Below are positions 22,938 to 35,080 of a DNA stretch of 64,000 nucleotides, in pieces. The notes beneath the pieces are model-generated. The model was not told the origin of the DNA and made no database searches. It worked only from the letters and a program-made list of their open reading frames with translations. The number at the start of each line of letters is the position of its first letter. The first letter of the stretch is position 1. Source of the stretch: Chinchilla lanigera (Eukaryota > Chordata > Mammalia > Rodentia > Chinchillidae). The stretch is from positions 2,154,753 to 2,218,752 of the forward strand of contig NW_004955518.1 in assembly GCF_000276665.1 (NCBI RefSeq), in the 5' to 3' direction. A program made the position numbers and the translations under genes.

Positions 22938-23324
22938 TGCTATAACTTGTGTCTAGATGCTCCCCCAAAGCCTCGTGCAATCATAGGCGGGGCTTTTTTA
23001 GAGGTGGCTCAATCTAGAGTGTGTGATGCGGGGGTTGATTCATGGTGCAATGTTAGGATCAAGGGTACTAGGATGAAGGGTGTGAGTGCTACCTGCTTGA
23101 AGTAGCCTGGATAAAATACAAGGGATAGACAGAGCTGTGGTGGTCCCTTGTTGCTTTGCTACTTTGTCTCCCATGAACTGTTTGCTCTCTGCAATCCCAC
23201 CCTGCCTTGGAGCCAGCCGACTATGAACTGAAACCACTACAAACTGTGAGCTAAATAAACCTTTCCTCCTTTAAATTTGGGTGTTGGGTATTTTGTCTCA
23301 GCAATAAGAAAAGTAGCTAAGACA
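22938..23324 (+). mobile_element. MT/ORR1-like MaLR solo LTR
   Basis: It starts TGCTATAACTTGTGTCTAGA, has CCCCCAAAGCCTCGTGCAA, and ends with CTGTGAGCTAAATAAACCTT, TCCTCC and TTTTGTCTCAGCAATAAGAA, AAGTAGCTAAGACA. AATAAA is the polyadenylation signal. The same family occurs at 34711-35080 (minus) and 35532-35921 (plus). Confidence 0.82.
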
Positions 23325-24590
23325 CTAGGGCAGTTAGAGATTGCAAAATTGATACTATTGATAGTGGGTAAAAGAAGCTCACATCTTCTACACTGTAAAT
23401 ATGTAGAAGACAACTGTCTGTGTGGAGGCAACTGTCACGGCCTTTTGTGAGAAGCATGCTGGCCAAAGGAACCCAGCACTGTGGGATGATGCTAAAAGTC
23501 TAGGAAGCCAGACCCAGCACTGCTGAAGTTGCATCTCATGGGCACATATGAAGCAACGAGCACAGGTATCCTGAGAGGAGGGAGGGGTGAGGGGATGGAG
23601 GTCAGAGCCCTGCCTGTGACGGCCAGATATGGCTATTTACTGGGCAGTGACACAGTGAGGCTCTCCTGTGCTGAAGTCGATACTTCCTTGCGTCCTCTTC
23701 TGCCCACTTAACAAGGCCTTGTTCAAATGAATTGTCTAAATGGCTGTCCCCATGACAACAGGCTGATTTGCAAAACGCCAGAATCGGGAGGCAAACAACC
23801 ATGCCAAGAATCAGACCTGAAATTTGCTCCTGATGGAGCTGAAATGAGAACACTCCAAGCCAGAGAACAATGGGGAGGTGAGATGCAATCCTCAGAGCAG
23901 CTCTGTTTTCCACAAGCCCCTTTCAGAGAAAGCCTGTGACCATATTCCTTTACACTCCACAGGGCTGATCACATTTTGCTACTGGCCTCAGGACATGGCT
24001 TAGGCGTACATCTTTCACCAGCTAGTTCTTCCTTGCTGTAAACACCAAAAAGTCTGTGCTGCAATGTCTCAGAGCTGAACACATAAAATTTCCAATATTT
24101 CACCATGTTCTTCTCAGTCTCCACCAGGAGGATTACGCACAGGGACTCTGTCTCATTTCCTTTGAATCTGGTTTTGATACCTGTCCTCCTGTTTTGGAAA
24201 GTTTAGCTTGTTTTGGTTCTTAAATGACTTTCAGTTGGAACACTGGACCTAGTCTGTGGGAATCTGTCCAATTCCTCTTCTTCTCTCTGAAATATTATTC
24301 ACTTTGTTACCCTGGAGACAAAGTGAAATTCGTAGCTGTCTCACAGCAACATTTTTTATTTCTCTCTGTGGGTAAAATTGTATGGAATTTAAAAATTTTA
24401 AATATTGACAAAATTAGCATTTCTGAGGTTCAATATTTTACCTTTTTATCTTGTTTACTCAATCTAGACCCTTAAGTTCATGTTAAAATTAAAATCACAC
24501 TGAACTTCTCTGATTTGTCATCCCTGTTCCAGAAATAGTTTCTTAGCCAAGCCTTCACCAATGTGTGACTTGTAAAATGCCTTGAAGACA
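23325..24590. other. unique sequence, nothing recognised
   Basis: I recognise no repeat or exon. The frames at 23602-23913 (minus) and 23727-23939 (plus) overlap and show no domain. Confidence 0.45.
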
Positions 24591-24710
24591 AGCATGCATT
24601 TATCCATTTACTGAGCACCTACTACAAAGAGACAGTGCTCCAGCCGCTGAATGCCCAGAGGAGCAAATGCTATCCTTGCCTCTTCAAGAAGTAATAGAGT
24701 TAGAAAGGAG
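24591..24710 (+). mobile_element. L2-like ancient repeat fragment
   Basis: TTTACTGAGCACCTACTACA, ACAGTGCTCCAGCCGCTGAA and CTATCCTTGCCTCTTCAAGA follow the order of a common ancient repeat ('TTATTGAGCACCTACTATGTGCC...'). The family could be L2 or a related CR1-like element. Confidence 0.5.
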
Positions 24711-24974
24711 GCTGGCAGAGGCTGCATCGGGTTGTGGGGGGAAGAGTGCAGGAAGAAAAGGGGAAGGGCGGAAAGGGAGAATAGTAAGAGCAGACCTCCA
24801 AGAAATAGAATTGCGTGTTGGCTGAAAGGACAAGTGTGGTGCAGGTGGTCTAAGCCAAAAGGCTGAAAATGCTGGGCTATAGGCTAGTTTTGGAATCCAG
24901 AGAAACGCCCACTTAGTTCAGTGGATATTTATTGAGTCAACGACCTTGAGTAGGAAGTGTATTAAGAAGGAATA

Positions 24975-25135
24975 AAGTACAATCATGCACCACATAGCAA
25001 TTTAGTCAAGGAATGTATAAGCTTATATAACTTAATGAAGTCACAAATAGTTTGTATAGTATATTCTATGACGTCTGCAAAACTATGAAGTCACCTAACA
25101 GTGCAGCTCTCAGAATGTGTCTCCCTTGTTAGAAG
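24975..25135 (+). mobile_element. possible MER-class DNA transposon relic
   Basis: CAATCATGCACCACATAGCA at the left and TATTCTATGACGTCTGCAAA plus CACCTAACAGTGCAGCTCTC at the right resemble the ends of an ancient non-autonomous element with inverted ends. Divergence is high and the family cannot be named. Confidence 0.35.
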
Positions 25136-26030
25136 ACTCACAATTGTATGTAAGGACATGGGAGAAAGACAGAGTGTGGAATGTTGGAATCCTCTGGCCA
25201 TAATGATAAGAAACTTAGGAAGTGCCACCTACAAGACACAGTGGGTCTCCCTCCACCAAGATTGCTAGTAGGGATGTCATAATGTCAGCCATTATGAGCG
25301 GGACACAGTCACAAGCCAGGGACAAAAGCCAAATTGCCTTCAAGGTAGCCTTGTTATCTGGGCAATGGAAAGAATAATCATGAGGCTCCCTAAGTTTTGT
25401 AAGGTGCTTGCATTTGACCAGTTATAGTCTGGGCAGTGCAAGTAGAGGGGTCCCCACTAGGGAAGCTTCCATGGTTTCTGGCCTGATAGATGGCCACACC
25501 CTATCGATGCTAGCTCTGAACTCAAGGCCAAATTGTCTAGGGCAGTGGGTCAGAGATGATGCAGCAAGACAGCTGTGTCCAGCAAAAGAGGCCTCGTATG
25601 CACTCAGGTTTAGGTCCATGGGCAGAGATTTTCAATTCAGCAGCTTTCATTCAAGTTTTGATCTGTAAAACTGTCACATAACTCAGAACCCAAGATAAAG
25701 GCAAAGTCAGCTTCTCCATGTCACATGAAAGAGAGCACCATTCAGGGCAAGGTCACTGAGGATGGAAGCACTTCAGCATCGGGCCCACTCAGGTTCACAC
25801 ACGTTGAGGGGTCCTCTAAACAACCATCCAGTGTGTTTTCCCAGAGACCACTTGTTGGCCCGACTCCTCAGCTTATCTGCCATTAAAACTGGATGGACAG
25901 TGCTGCTGAGACTTACAGCCACTAGAAGGATTATGTTAACTGGTGAAAAGACACCACTGGCCTGCTGAGAATGTCAAGATGTACTTTGTTCTAAAGTCTA
26001 AAGGCAAAGAGAAAGGATATTATGAGGATT
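25136..26030. other. unique sequence, nothing recognised
   Basis: No repeat or coding signal is recognised. Confidence 0.45.
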
Positions 26031-26040
26031 CCCAAAGACT

Positions 26041-26150
26041 TTTTCCTCCTCCTCCTCCTCCTCTTCTTTCTTCTTCTTCTTGACGTCTTCTTGACGTCTC
26101 CTCCCCGTCTTCTCCTCCTCTTCCTTCTCCTTCTCCTTCTCCTTCTTTTT
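26041..26150. repeat. polypyrimidine (CTC/CTT)n tract
   Basis: An almost pure pyrimidine tract of about 110 bases is built of CTC and CTT triplets. Two TGACGTC heptamers (26081-26087 and 26092-26098) sit inside it. The arginine- and glutamate-rich minus-strand frames here are artefacts of the tract. Confidence 0.9.
26081..26098. promoter_or_regulatory. two CRE-like TGACGTC motifs in the pyrimidine tract
   Basis: TGACGTC occurs twice, 11 bases apart. The palindromic core GACGTC matches the CREB/ATF half-site arrangement, but the motifs can arise by slippage in a TTCTTC repeat. No adjacent promoter is seen, so function is doubtful. Confidence 0.25.
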
Positions 26151-26570
26151 GTATGTAAAATTACCAAAGCTTTCCCAGTAAGGCATACAAGGTTGAGTGT
26201 GATATGAGGGAACCTCCTGTCCCACAAGAAAAACAGGGGCAGAGATGGGACTTCGGTTTCCCTTGCCCCATAGCTTTCTCTCCTCCTATCCTGTGCTACG
26301 AACTCAGAACCAAGCATTTGCTGGGTAAGAACTGCCATTCAGCAATTCAGCAGGACAACAGACTCAAACTGGTCAACGTAGGAGTCCTGGGAAATGATCC
26401 TGAGGGTGACCTCAGAGTGTGCTGCACAGCAGTGCATGGTGAGAGAAGGAACTATTGGGAATCTCCAGCCTTCAAGATGAGAGCAGAATGGGAAAGTCCG
26501 GGGCACTGAGGGAGCCTGTTATAGAGAAGGCAGGGAATAGATAGTACATAAGAGAAGGATGGGTGGACAG

Positions 26571-26612
26571 ATGGACGGACGGACGGATGGATGGATGGAT
26601 GGATGGATGGAT
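26571..26612. repeat. (GGAC)n/(GGAT)n microsatellite
   Basis: GGAC units pass into at least eight GGAT units. The proline/serine-rich minus-strand frames here (IHPSIHPS) come from the repeat. Confidence 0.9.
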
Positions 26613-26619
26613 GACATAT

Positions 26620-27600
26620 AGACAAATGGATGGCTTTGCAATAGAGAGGCAGAAGCCCAAGTCCAACCAAGATGGATCATAAATGTAAAGTAATGGCCAG
26701 ATATTGAAGATAAAAGGATTGTTAGGGCCACCCAGATGACTGAGACCTATTTTAATTGAAACAAACAGCCCTGTGGCAATCCCCTAAGGAAGGATGGGAT
26801 GGTTAGAAGACTTCTGACCAAGGAAGATGCTAGTCCCTTGGATGTCATTTTCTCTTTGTGACAACAAAATTTAAACCCACATAGAGCACAAATATATCTA
26901 TTTTATATGATCCCTCTGTGATGTAACTATGAGTTGAAAGTACAAAAAAAGTCATCTTCAAAATCAGAAAGTAGTGCTACATAGAAAGTTCTCATATGTA
27001 CAATAAAGTCCTTATTTTTAAAAATGCCATTATCACTGTGTCCTCTAAACTCTCTCCTGTGATGATCTTTTGGGCATTTGCCTATAAACAAACAGTAAGC
27101 TCTGTTTACATCCAGACAGGAATTCCCCCAGGATGTAATAATACTCTCTAAAACCCCAGTCAAATTTCATTTAAATGGAAAGGGCCAGGTGAAACCATTC
27201 GCTCTGTTTGCCACATCTGCTCTGCCAGAATCCGGTGCTTTTACCAGAAGGCAAAGAAAATGTTTTTATGATTTCATCCTGCCACTCCCCGTGTTTCCAA
27301 AGACAAGCCCCACAGGCCCGACCAGCTTTGGTTTGTTATTTTCTCTGATCCACTTCAAGATTGCCTCAATTACTGAAAGTGATTTGTTGAGGTAAAATCC
27401 AGATTAATCAAATGTTCTAGGAAAAAGAATCACATTCAGCAGAAATGAAACAACCAAGATCCTCCAGAAATCCCCCTTTGTCCTCGTACTTGTACAAATT
27501 TATCCTAAAAAGACACTTTACCTCTTAACAACCACAGAAGAACATGCAAAGTGTCACCCCACATCTGACCCACAGGTTGTGAGGGAAGAAGGTGGTTGCT
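26620..27600. other. unique sequence, nothing recognised
   Basis: No repeat, RNA gene or exon is recognised. Confidence 0.45.
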
Positions 27601-27604
27601 AAGG

Positions 27605-27785
27605 GCATCATTCTGAAGCCAGGCTCCCCGGCTCACTCCTAGCTTGGTGTCTTAGTAGCTGTGTGATTTGGGGATCTCTATACTTCTCTACGCAGGTGGG
27701 AGCCTGAAAACCGTCCCTGCCTCCTGGGATTGCTGTGGGGAGCAGACGAGCTGAAGTGTGTAACACATTTAGCACAGCACCTTCC
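27605..27785 (+). mobile_element. MIR SINE
   Basis: TTCTGAAGCCAGGCTCCCCG, then TAGTAGCTGTGTGATTTGGG, then CTGGGATTGCTGTGGGGAG, then ACATTTAGCACAGCACCTTC follow the full MIR order. Confidence 0.7.
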
Positions 27786-28845
27786 CGGTGGTTTGTCACT
27801 GCCACACTCTCCAGAGTGTTCAAGGATTCTCACTGAGCGGAAGTGGGGTTGGGGAGGGGGAACAAACTAAAGCCCTAGCTCAGGTGAGTCACCGGCCCCT
27901 CCACACTCCACCACACCCACTTCTGAAACTTGCCGCTCGCTTGTTCCACTGTCAGCTCTTGAAGGCCCTACAGTCCTGAAAATGCAGGTGCTGCTAACCA
28001 AGCTGGGTGTCATCTGACCCTGTAGAGCCCCTTGGAAATTGTTATTTCTGAAGTAAACACTGCCAGTGAAGTGAGGCTAAGTGTGCAGCCTCATGTTCAG
28101 CTGTCCAAGAAACGACACATTTATTCTCACAAGCAATGGTTCCAAGGTCCAATCTCAGGACCTCCTGCAGCCTCCAAGCCTGCCAGGGCCATACAAACTG
28201 CTGACAATGTCTCTTGAAACGCTGGTGACCACAGATCCACAGACTGTGCTGGAGCAGAGGAATCAAATTGTTCCTGGGGCCAGGAGCCCCATTCCCTGGG
28301 CTTCAGTGGCTCTGGGAACTCGATGTGACCATTTTTATTCAAATCTTGCTGCTAACCTGGGGTGTCGACAGAGAAATGATGAGGGTACTGTGACTCAGTA
28401 TGCTCTCAACTCCTACCAGCCCCCCAGGCTCCCATCTGACACCCCAAAAGCGCTTACCTCTCTTTTCTTCCCTAGAAGTTCACACTCCAAAAGACCTGTC
28501 TACCTTCTTAGAAAGAAATAAGTGGGATACAAGGAATACAAGTCAACAGGATCTTTCCAAACTGCATTCTGTAACAGCACTGAGAACAAAATAGCATCAA
28601 ATACATCATCCTGATGCAGCAGCTCTGTGTGCTGGCTTGTTAATCTTTCTTGACAAAACTTAATGCAGCAACATAATGTTAGGAAATTTCATGACCTGGA
28701 TGTTTTGATCATGCTCCAAAGTGCTTTATTTTCAGTGCACAGTTTAGAAATCTATTTTATATATTCTCCAGCTATATAATATTACATTTAAACTGTGTAT
28801 TATCCAACTCACAGAAAAAGATGATGATTAATTAAAGAGTAACAA
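27786..28845. other. unique sequence, nothing recognised
   Basis: The 146-residue frame at 28081-28521 has no recognisable domain and is overlapped by frames on the other strand. No exon can be supported. Confidence 0.45.
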
Positions 28846-28851
28846 ACAACT

Positions 28852-29047
28852 CATGCCAGGTGTGGTGGCTCATGCCCGTAATCCTGGTACTTTGGGAGGC
28901 CGAGGCAGGAGGATTGGAAATTCCAACCCACCCAATCTGGGTAACTGAGCAGCTCAGTGAGATATTGTCTAAACTTCAAAAAACAAAAAATAGAAGGGAT
29001 GTAGTTCATTGTGAAGGCTTTAGATTCAATCCCTAATATATGAAAAA
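28852..29047 (+). mobile_element. B1-ID fusion SINE
   Basis: The 5' part is B1: CCAGGTGTGGTGGCTCATGC, then CTTTGGGAGGCCGAGGCAGG, ending near TGAGATATTGTCT. After an A-rich linker the 3' part is ID-like: AGGGATGTAGTTCATTG and TTAGATTCAATCCCTAATA. This head-to-tail B1 plus ID structure matches the composite B1-dID family known from several rodent lineages. Similar ACAAACA-containing flanks at 28840 and 29053 may be an eroded target duplication. Confidence 0.75.
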
Positions 29048-29439
29048 ACAGGTGACAAACATTATTGATGCCCACTCTGGGTCCAGATAGATAAAAAATG
29101 TGTATCTGCTTAGAGTATGTCTGTTTAGGGTTTAGGTACCTGGGTGCATTGCCCCGAAAGGTGTGAGCTCAGCAGCGGTGGCTTCACCACATGCCCTCCC
29201 GCATGGTAGCAGAATCAGCCAACAGTCAGATCCCTGGGTTCATGCAAAGCAGGGGCAAGGCTGCTATTGCTGCGAACTGGAGGCTCTGCCCATCTTGCCC
29301 TCCACAAGAGCACATGCGTGTGCATCCCCAGGGTGGGTGGCAAGACAAAGGCAAGGAAGCCAGGCAGAAAAGAGACCTTGGGCAAATCCATGCCTTCCTT
29401 ATCTAGAATCATGGCTCCTGTTTACAAACCTCAATAATC

Positions 29440-29800
29440 TTCAAGCCCTATTCATGTGTATTATAGTTTGATCCTCACCATGACCCTGAAAATAGGACTG
29501 TTGGTCTCCTTTGACACAAGAAATCCATTGCAGAGGCCAAGTAATTTACTTGCTCAGAGTCATTCAGAAAGAATGAGCAAACTACACAAGAATGTGACTG
29601 TCCCAACTTTTGGGTTCAGAGGCTCATTATCACTAAAGACAACGCTTCTGTTCATAGAGCTCATCACAGTTGAAAGAGCACTTCCATATCTATTGCGTCT
29701 TTTAATCCCTTCCCAAAAATCTAGAAGGAAAACAATGTCATCACTTCATGAATAACAAAAGGTCAAAGTGATGATTGCCTAAGGTGACAGAAATACCTAG
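29440..29800 (+). mobile_element. MIR/L2-like relics
   Basis: Two ancient pieces are adjacent. The first has TTGATCCTCACCATGACCCT, GAAAATAGGAC and AAGTAATTTACTTGCTCAGA. The second has CACTTCCATATCTATTGCGT and TTTTAATCCCTTCCC. Both resemble the 'TTTAATCCTCACAACAACCC' block of MIR/L2. Confidence 0.5.
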
Positions 29801-29924
29801 TAAATAAAAAAAGAATCTTTGGCTTCTAAATCCTTTGCCCATCCCCCTATCAACTACCTATCTTTGAGGCTTATTCTCTATCCCACTGTCATTTGGATGC
29901 CAAAAAAATAATAATAATAACATC

Positions 29925-30020
29925 TCTTAGAAGTAGAATGCAATAAGTACCTACCATGCGTCAGGCACTGTGTTCACACTGAGAATACAGAAGTCAGTGA
30001 GTGACGTCCCTAACAGGGGT
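29925..30020 (+). mobile_element. L2-like ancient repeat fragment
   Basis: TAAGTACCTACCATGCGTCA, GGCACTGTGTTCACACTGA and GAATACAGAAGTCAGTGAG match the 'TACTATGTGCCAGGCACTGT' ancient block also seen at 24591. Confidence 0.5.
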
Positions 30021-33000
30021 AAATACAGCCAAGGGAGGGCTGACTCATGGATGAATAATGTGCTATGAGCAGCTAGTGCCAAAGGCGTACACAAGACAAG
30101 ACAAGTGCTCTGGGCTCTGGAAATTCAAAGTGGGAAAGATTGACTCCACCTGCCCAGGAAGAGGGGGTGGTAGGGAATCCATTAAGTCTTTTATGAGTGA
30201 CACTGAAGCATTCCACAATAGTACCCAAATGTGGGGATCAGCTTACACACTTTGTAAAAGCTCAAACAACAGAAATATTATCACTTCCAGCAGTTTACTG
30301 AGCATAATAAAAATTACAAATGTAGGAAAGGAAAAAAGAGAGTGATCAGCAATACTGCTGAGTTTTTTCTATTCTTGACATTTTAAGTGAAATTGTCTTG
30401 AGTCACACTCAAAACCCTTCATGTATCTTGGACCCATATCAGGTAAATATCCTCAGCAACCAAGCTGTTTATCTAAATTCATCCCAGAGTTTGTGCCCCA
30501 TTGCCATTATATCCTGTGCAAAGAAGATGAAAAGGCCAAATTTGGTAGCAGATGACAAATGTTACAACTGTCCACACGTTTCCGAGAAGCTTATGAAATC
30601 CTCTCTCCTGTTTACACAAAATCTAAATCTCCCAGCCTGAAGCTGGCTCCTCAGGAGGCTGAGGTGCGCACTCATCCTGCAGCCCTTGTTCCCTGTGGCT
30701 TTGACAGGAAGAAACCAGACACTCCTGCCCTCAGGCTGCCCTGGGGATTCAGGGACACTTTGCTGTCTGAATAGCTGCAATCTTTTCCCTGAACCCAGTT
30801 CCCCAAACAACCCAGTGAGGAGAGAAGAAAACCAAACCACACAGACCTCACATGTTGACATGGCACCTGGCCCTGGGGATTCTTAAACAAGTAGCCTTCC
30901 ACAGAAGGACTAAGGACAGACAGATAGACAAGAGAGAAGACCACCAGTGGGCTCCTCTCTAAGACATTTTCCTAATGGCCTAGGTCTAATGACAGTTACC
31001 TAAGGAACATGACTGGATTCTTCCCAGCTTGGGAAGATCAGAAAGCTGCCTCTGGTTTGTTACTTCACAAACATGTCCAGAGATCAATATTTTAAATAGG
31101 TAGGTCAATAATCTTTCTGATACCTGTCTACCAGTAAGTAGTACTGCCTCCCCAACTCACACACCCAGGCACTCAAAATTGCTTTGCACTTTGAATGTTT
31201 TTAAAGATGTGGCTCAAAGATATTCTTTTGAAACACTGGCTCCCGGCCCCCTAAATGGATCACTGCCTTGTTCTCATCATTTTACTGGCCTCCGGAGAGC
31301 TACACCCACACAGACCAGTAATCTAATTTCCATCTGGTCAACCTCCAGGAGTTATTTTAGGTTTGGCCTGCATTTAATCCATTTTTCCTGCCAGTGCAGA
31401 GTCAGCCCTCTACTCTCTTGGGACTCTTTCCTCTAAGGAAACCTTTGAAAAATACAGACCTCCTAAGGGGTAGGGGTCAGTACCCATCTCAACTTGGAGT
31501 GCTGCCAGGAGGTGCCCAACACCACCCTACATGCCACACAAACAGGGAAGGTGGAAGCCTTCTCATCCTCAGCTCTCACCACTCTGGCCCCTTTCTTTCT
31601 GCCCCACTCCCCAAGCTGTGTGCTCAATCCTGTAACTGCCTGAAGGCACCATTCTGATCCTTTGCTCCCGTATTTTTCTTTGACTGGAATGTACCTACAT
31701 TTCTGGTTAATTCCTGCCTGTTTTGTCCTTACTCCCACATGGCCTTGGTCAGTGGTGGCAAACCAATGGCATGCATGTCACAGCAGGCTATTTGTATCAC
31801 TGAAAGCTCTAGAGGGTTCACCGTCACCGGCCTAGGTACTCCTCCTGGCTTCCTTTTGGACCCATCAGGGTATCTGTCCCACACAATAGAACTGACTTCA
31901 TTTCTTGTCTGTATCCTGCTGCCTTTGATTAGACTGATATATCCCTGAAAGTAGCCACTGTCCCGAGGGCCAGACTCACGGCAGATGTCCTATGTGCTTT
32001 TGCTGAATTGAGTTTAATTGTGGTAGCAAAGGAGAGTCCCAAGAAGGCAAAATAAAAGGAAGAAAGAAAAAGATTCAGAGAAGAAAAAAAGCATGGTTTG
32101 GTGGAAAGTGAGAGAACACTTCCAGACCCCACCTCAGCTAGCATGCTTGACTTGTATATGAACTAACATGGACCTGACGATGAATCAGTCAGAAACAATG
32201 ACACTATCTGTAACCTACAGAAGGGTTTCCAAGTCCAGTTACTCCCAGGGCCAAGTAAGTAACATCAGTATGAGGAAGTCAGCCAGATATTAAATAGCAG
32301 GGAGTGATGGAGCCATGGGAACACCATGCAGCCTCATCAAACAAAACATTCAGATTTAAACGTAAGCAAAGCCACCCGCAGGCTCTGATGCCCCATCTAG
32401 ATTTATAGTGCTCTGCCTCGCAAAAAGGACCCCTAGGAAAAGACAGGAGTGTCCTTCATTTTCCTATATTTTATATGTTTAAGTAAAATGCACTTGAAGG
32501 TATTACTTACAGCATTGTCCTAAGTATATAAAACTACTATTTAACATGTCATTTCTAATGAAGAATGTATTACAATTTCTAGCTCTAAATGCAAAAGCCT
32601 CAGTGTTCTACCTTTGGTGAAAACAAAGTCAAAGGGATCAGCCTCTGAAGGAAGGGAGGGGAAGAGAACATTTCCGGGCACAACAGCTCGTTATCTCTCC
32701 ATCTCCCCATGTTGCATTTATTTTTATAATTCCCTCAAATCACTCCTCTAGCCATACCCAGAAAACTACACATAGTAATAGTCCCCATCTCTTCCACCTC
32801 TATTTGTGAGTGATGCTAGTTTACTTGGCTTCACCTTCACCTGCCTTCTGCCTTATCATCATTGGAGCCTTTATTTTCCTTGACTCTACCAGCCAAGTCA
32901 GCAGATTCTCCAAACGCTCCCAGACCACCAGTACTTTCCCCAATGCGTACTCATCCACACTTGATTGTAACTGTTGCTTGTAGGCAGCACCTCCACCAAA

Positions 33001-33105
33001 CTGGCAGGAACAGGATAGGATCTAATTCATAACAGTTGTATCCCCAGCACCTTCCCACTGTCATGCACCTAGTGGTTGGCACTGAATGAATAAGCAAATG
33101 AGTGA
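30021..33105. other. unique sequence with little recognisable content
   Basis: I see no gene. A hAT-like or L2-like end may be present near 31745-31790 (GGTCAGTGGTGGCAAACCAA) and 31925-32010, but neither is firm. Confidence 0.4.
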
Positions 33106-33127
33106 ATGACAGAATGAATGAATGAAT
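33100..33127. repeat. (GAAT)n short repeat at an ancient repeat tail
   Basis: GAATGACAGAATGAATGAAT follows a TGGTTGGCACTGAATGAATA segment like the L2/MIR 3' end. It is short. Confidence 0.5.
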
Positions 33128-33331
33128 AGATAAGGCAACCTTTCCAGCTAAGTTACTGGCCAGGTGCTCTCAAATGAATCACATCACACGTAGTCCCCTT
33201 AAGGTACAGACAAACCTTGAATCAGGAACTCCCCATGCACACATCCTCACAATACCTTTCATAAGGTATATGTTACCATGTTTCTTTCACAAAACGTGTA
33301 AATTGATGATCGGAAATATTGGAGAAGTTTC

Positions 33332-33421
33332 AATAAATATATTTATTATATATTTAAATATATATTTAAATAAATATATTTATTATATATTTAAATATAT
33401 TTTATAAATATATTTTGATAA
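33332..33421. repeat. AT-rich tandem duplication, 37-bp unit
   Basis: AATAAATATATTTATTATAT begins at 33332 and again at 33369, with the same following bases. Each unit is internally self-complementary. The stretch is more than 95% A/T. Confidence 0.85.
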
Positions 33422-33438
33422 ATAAGAGTGAGTGATGC

Positions 33439-33489
33439 AGAGAAAGAAGAGAAAAGAGAGAAAGAGAGAAAAAAGAGAAAGAGAGAAAG
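33439..33489. repeat. purine-rich GA tract
   Basis: About 50 bases of almost pure purine (GAAAGAAGAGAAAAGAGAGA and similar). Confidence 0.8.
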
Positions 33490-34440
33490 CAGATTTACAC
33501 ATGACAAGTTCTTAAAATACTATCTAGCAGAGGTGAATAATGACACACATCATTAAAGAAGAGGACAAATGGAAAGAGTGCTGTGGCATCTACGTGCCTC
33601 ATAAAATTACTGAGTAAACCCATCCTTAAACGTATGTAATATTAGGTGACAAGTAGTTTAACGACAATAGTGTGATTCAACTACCGCCTATCCAGTTTTA
33701 TTTTAACATTGAACTTTAAGATGATTGAAGCTAACCATGTCATTTTTCAAGCATATCCAAAATCAAATCTTCATGTAGAAAAAGAGAGAGAATTGCTAGA
33801 CTGAAGCCCGAAATGGCTGCCAGACTTTGTGAGACTCTGTCTCTGGGCCCATAAGCACTGAGAGAGAAGGGCAGAACGGACCAGGCTGCTCACACCAGCT
33901 GATGCAGTCTTTGAGCCTGTGCCAACCGGGCCCACAGAGAGAGAAACCAGACCTTCCAAGATCTCAGCTCCTCTGCACAGTAACTCAGCAAAATGGAAAA
34001 GAGCCTCTCTATGGACTTTGCCAGTGCAAACTTAGCTGCACTTAGGAAAACAGTGCAAGGCACAGCTACCATCACTTGCCAGCCCACCAAGTCTGTTCTA
34101 GAGGTGAAGCAGTTTTACGTCTATGCACTGTCAAGCGCAGGCTCATAAAGAAGCAGGAATGGAGACGCCAAAGTTGGTTTTAATGGAACTGAAGCCATCA
34201 CAACAGTGGGAAAGGGAAGAATTATCTCTACCAACCCATATAGAAAGCCCTGAACAGTAGGCCACAGTGCGCTAGGTGAATTATTCACTACTCAGAACAA
34301 AAGGAAGGCTTTTGAGGAGAGAAATATTTATACCTAGGGAGCGAACCACAGTCCAAGAAAGAAAATTTCTTTAAATGAAGCCTTATACCTTTTTAAAACC
34401 TCATCTTTTCAACATCCTCAAATACTCTACCACTCTGCTT
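33490..34440. other. unique sequence, nothing recognised
   Basis: No repeat or exon is recognised. Confidence 0.45.
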
Positions 34441-34710
34441 TTCTTTTTCTCTCTGTGAGCTCACTATCTCTTTGGAAGTTTAGAGGACATGGAACTGTTG
34501 CCCGTTCTGCAGCTGCTAAGCAATTATATGATGGTAGGTGGAAAAAGCCTGTCACAACAGGCCATATTATATGTTTGCATCTATATGTTGCACTTTTATG
34601 GTTGATCCATCAGATAGTCTGTTATGGTTTTCTTTTTTACTCTTATTATTCAAGTTTGGAAATTTGTATTGAGTTGTCGTCCAACTCAACAATTCTTTCC
34701 TGAGCAATAT

Positions 34711-35080
34711 TGTCTTGGTTACTTTTCTCTTGTTGCTGAGACAAAATACCTGATGCCCAAAATTAAGGAAGGAAAGGTGTATTTAGCTTACAGTTTGTGG
34801 AGGTTTCAGTCCATACTCAGCTGGCCCCAAGGCAGGATGGCACATGGCAGAGGGCAATAGTTCACGGGGGCAGAAGATAGCAAAAGCAACAAGAGCAAAA
34901 GGCAAGAGTGGCAGCAAGCAGCCTCTTTCTCTCCCTTGCATATGCAAACTATCTGCCCCATGGGTAGGTACAGCACTCAAACCCATAATCCCAGCATTGG
35001 ACTATGGATCAATCATAAATCTAGAAGCCCTCATGACTACATGAGGATTTGGGGGGGACATGCGGACACAAACCATAACA
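34711..35080 (-). mobile_element. MT/ORR1-like MaLR solo LTR (minus)
   Basis: On the plus strand it reads TGTCTTGGTTACTTTTCTCT at its left end and GGACACAAACCATAACA at its right end, so the LTR has TG...CA termini. AAAATACCTGATGCCCAAAA and TTAGCTTACAGTTTGTGGAG are the complement of the family's 3' end. Flanks AATAT and AATGT may be a decayed 5-bp duplication. It interrupts an L1M between TTTCCTGAGCAAT and TGTCCAGTC. Confidence 0.85.

Noticed and set aside
25991..26338. Arginine-rich 115-residue frame (minus strand)
   Set aside because: The arginine run is the translation of the polypyrimidine tract on the other strand, not a nucleic-acid-binding protein.
26452..26670. Frame with IHPS repeats
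   Set aside because: It is the GGAT microsatellite read on the minus strand.
28081..28521. 146-residue open frame
   Set aside because: No recognisable motif, and it is overlapped by minus-strand frames of similar quality. It cannot be separated from chance.
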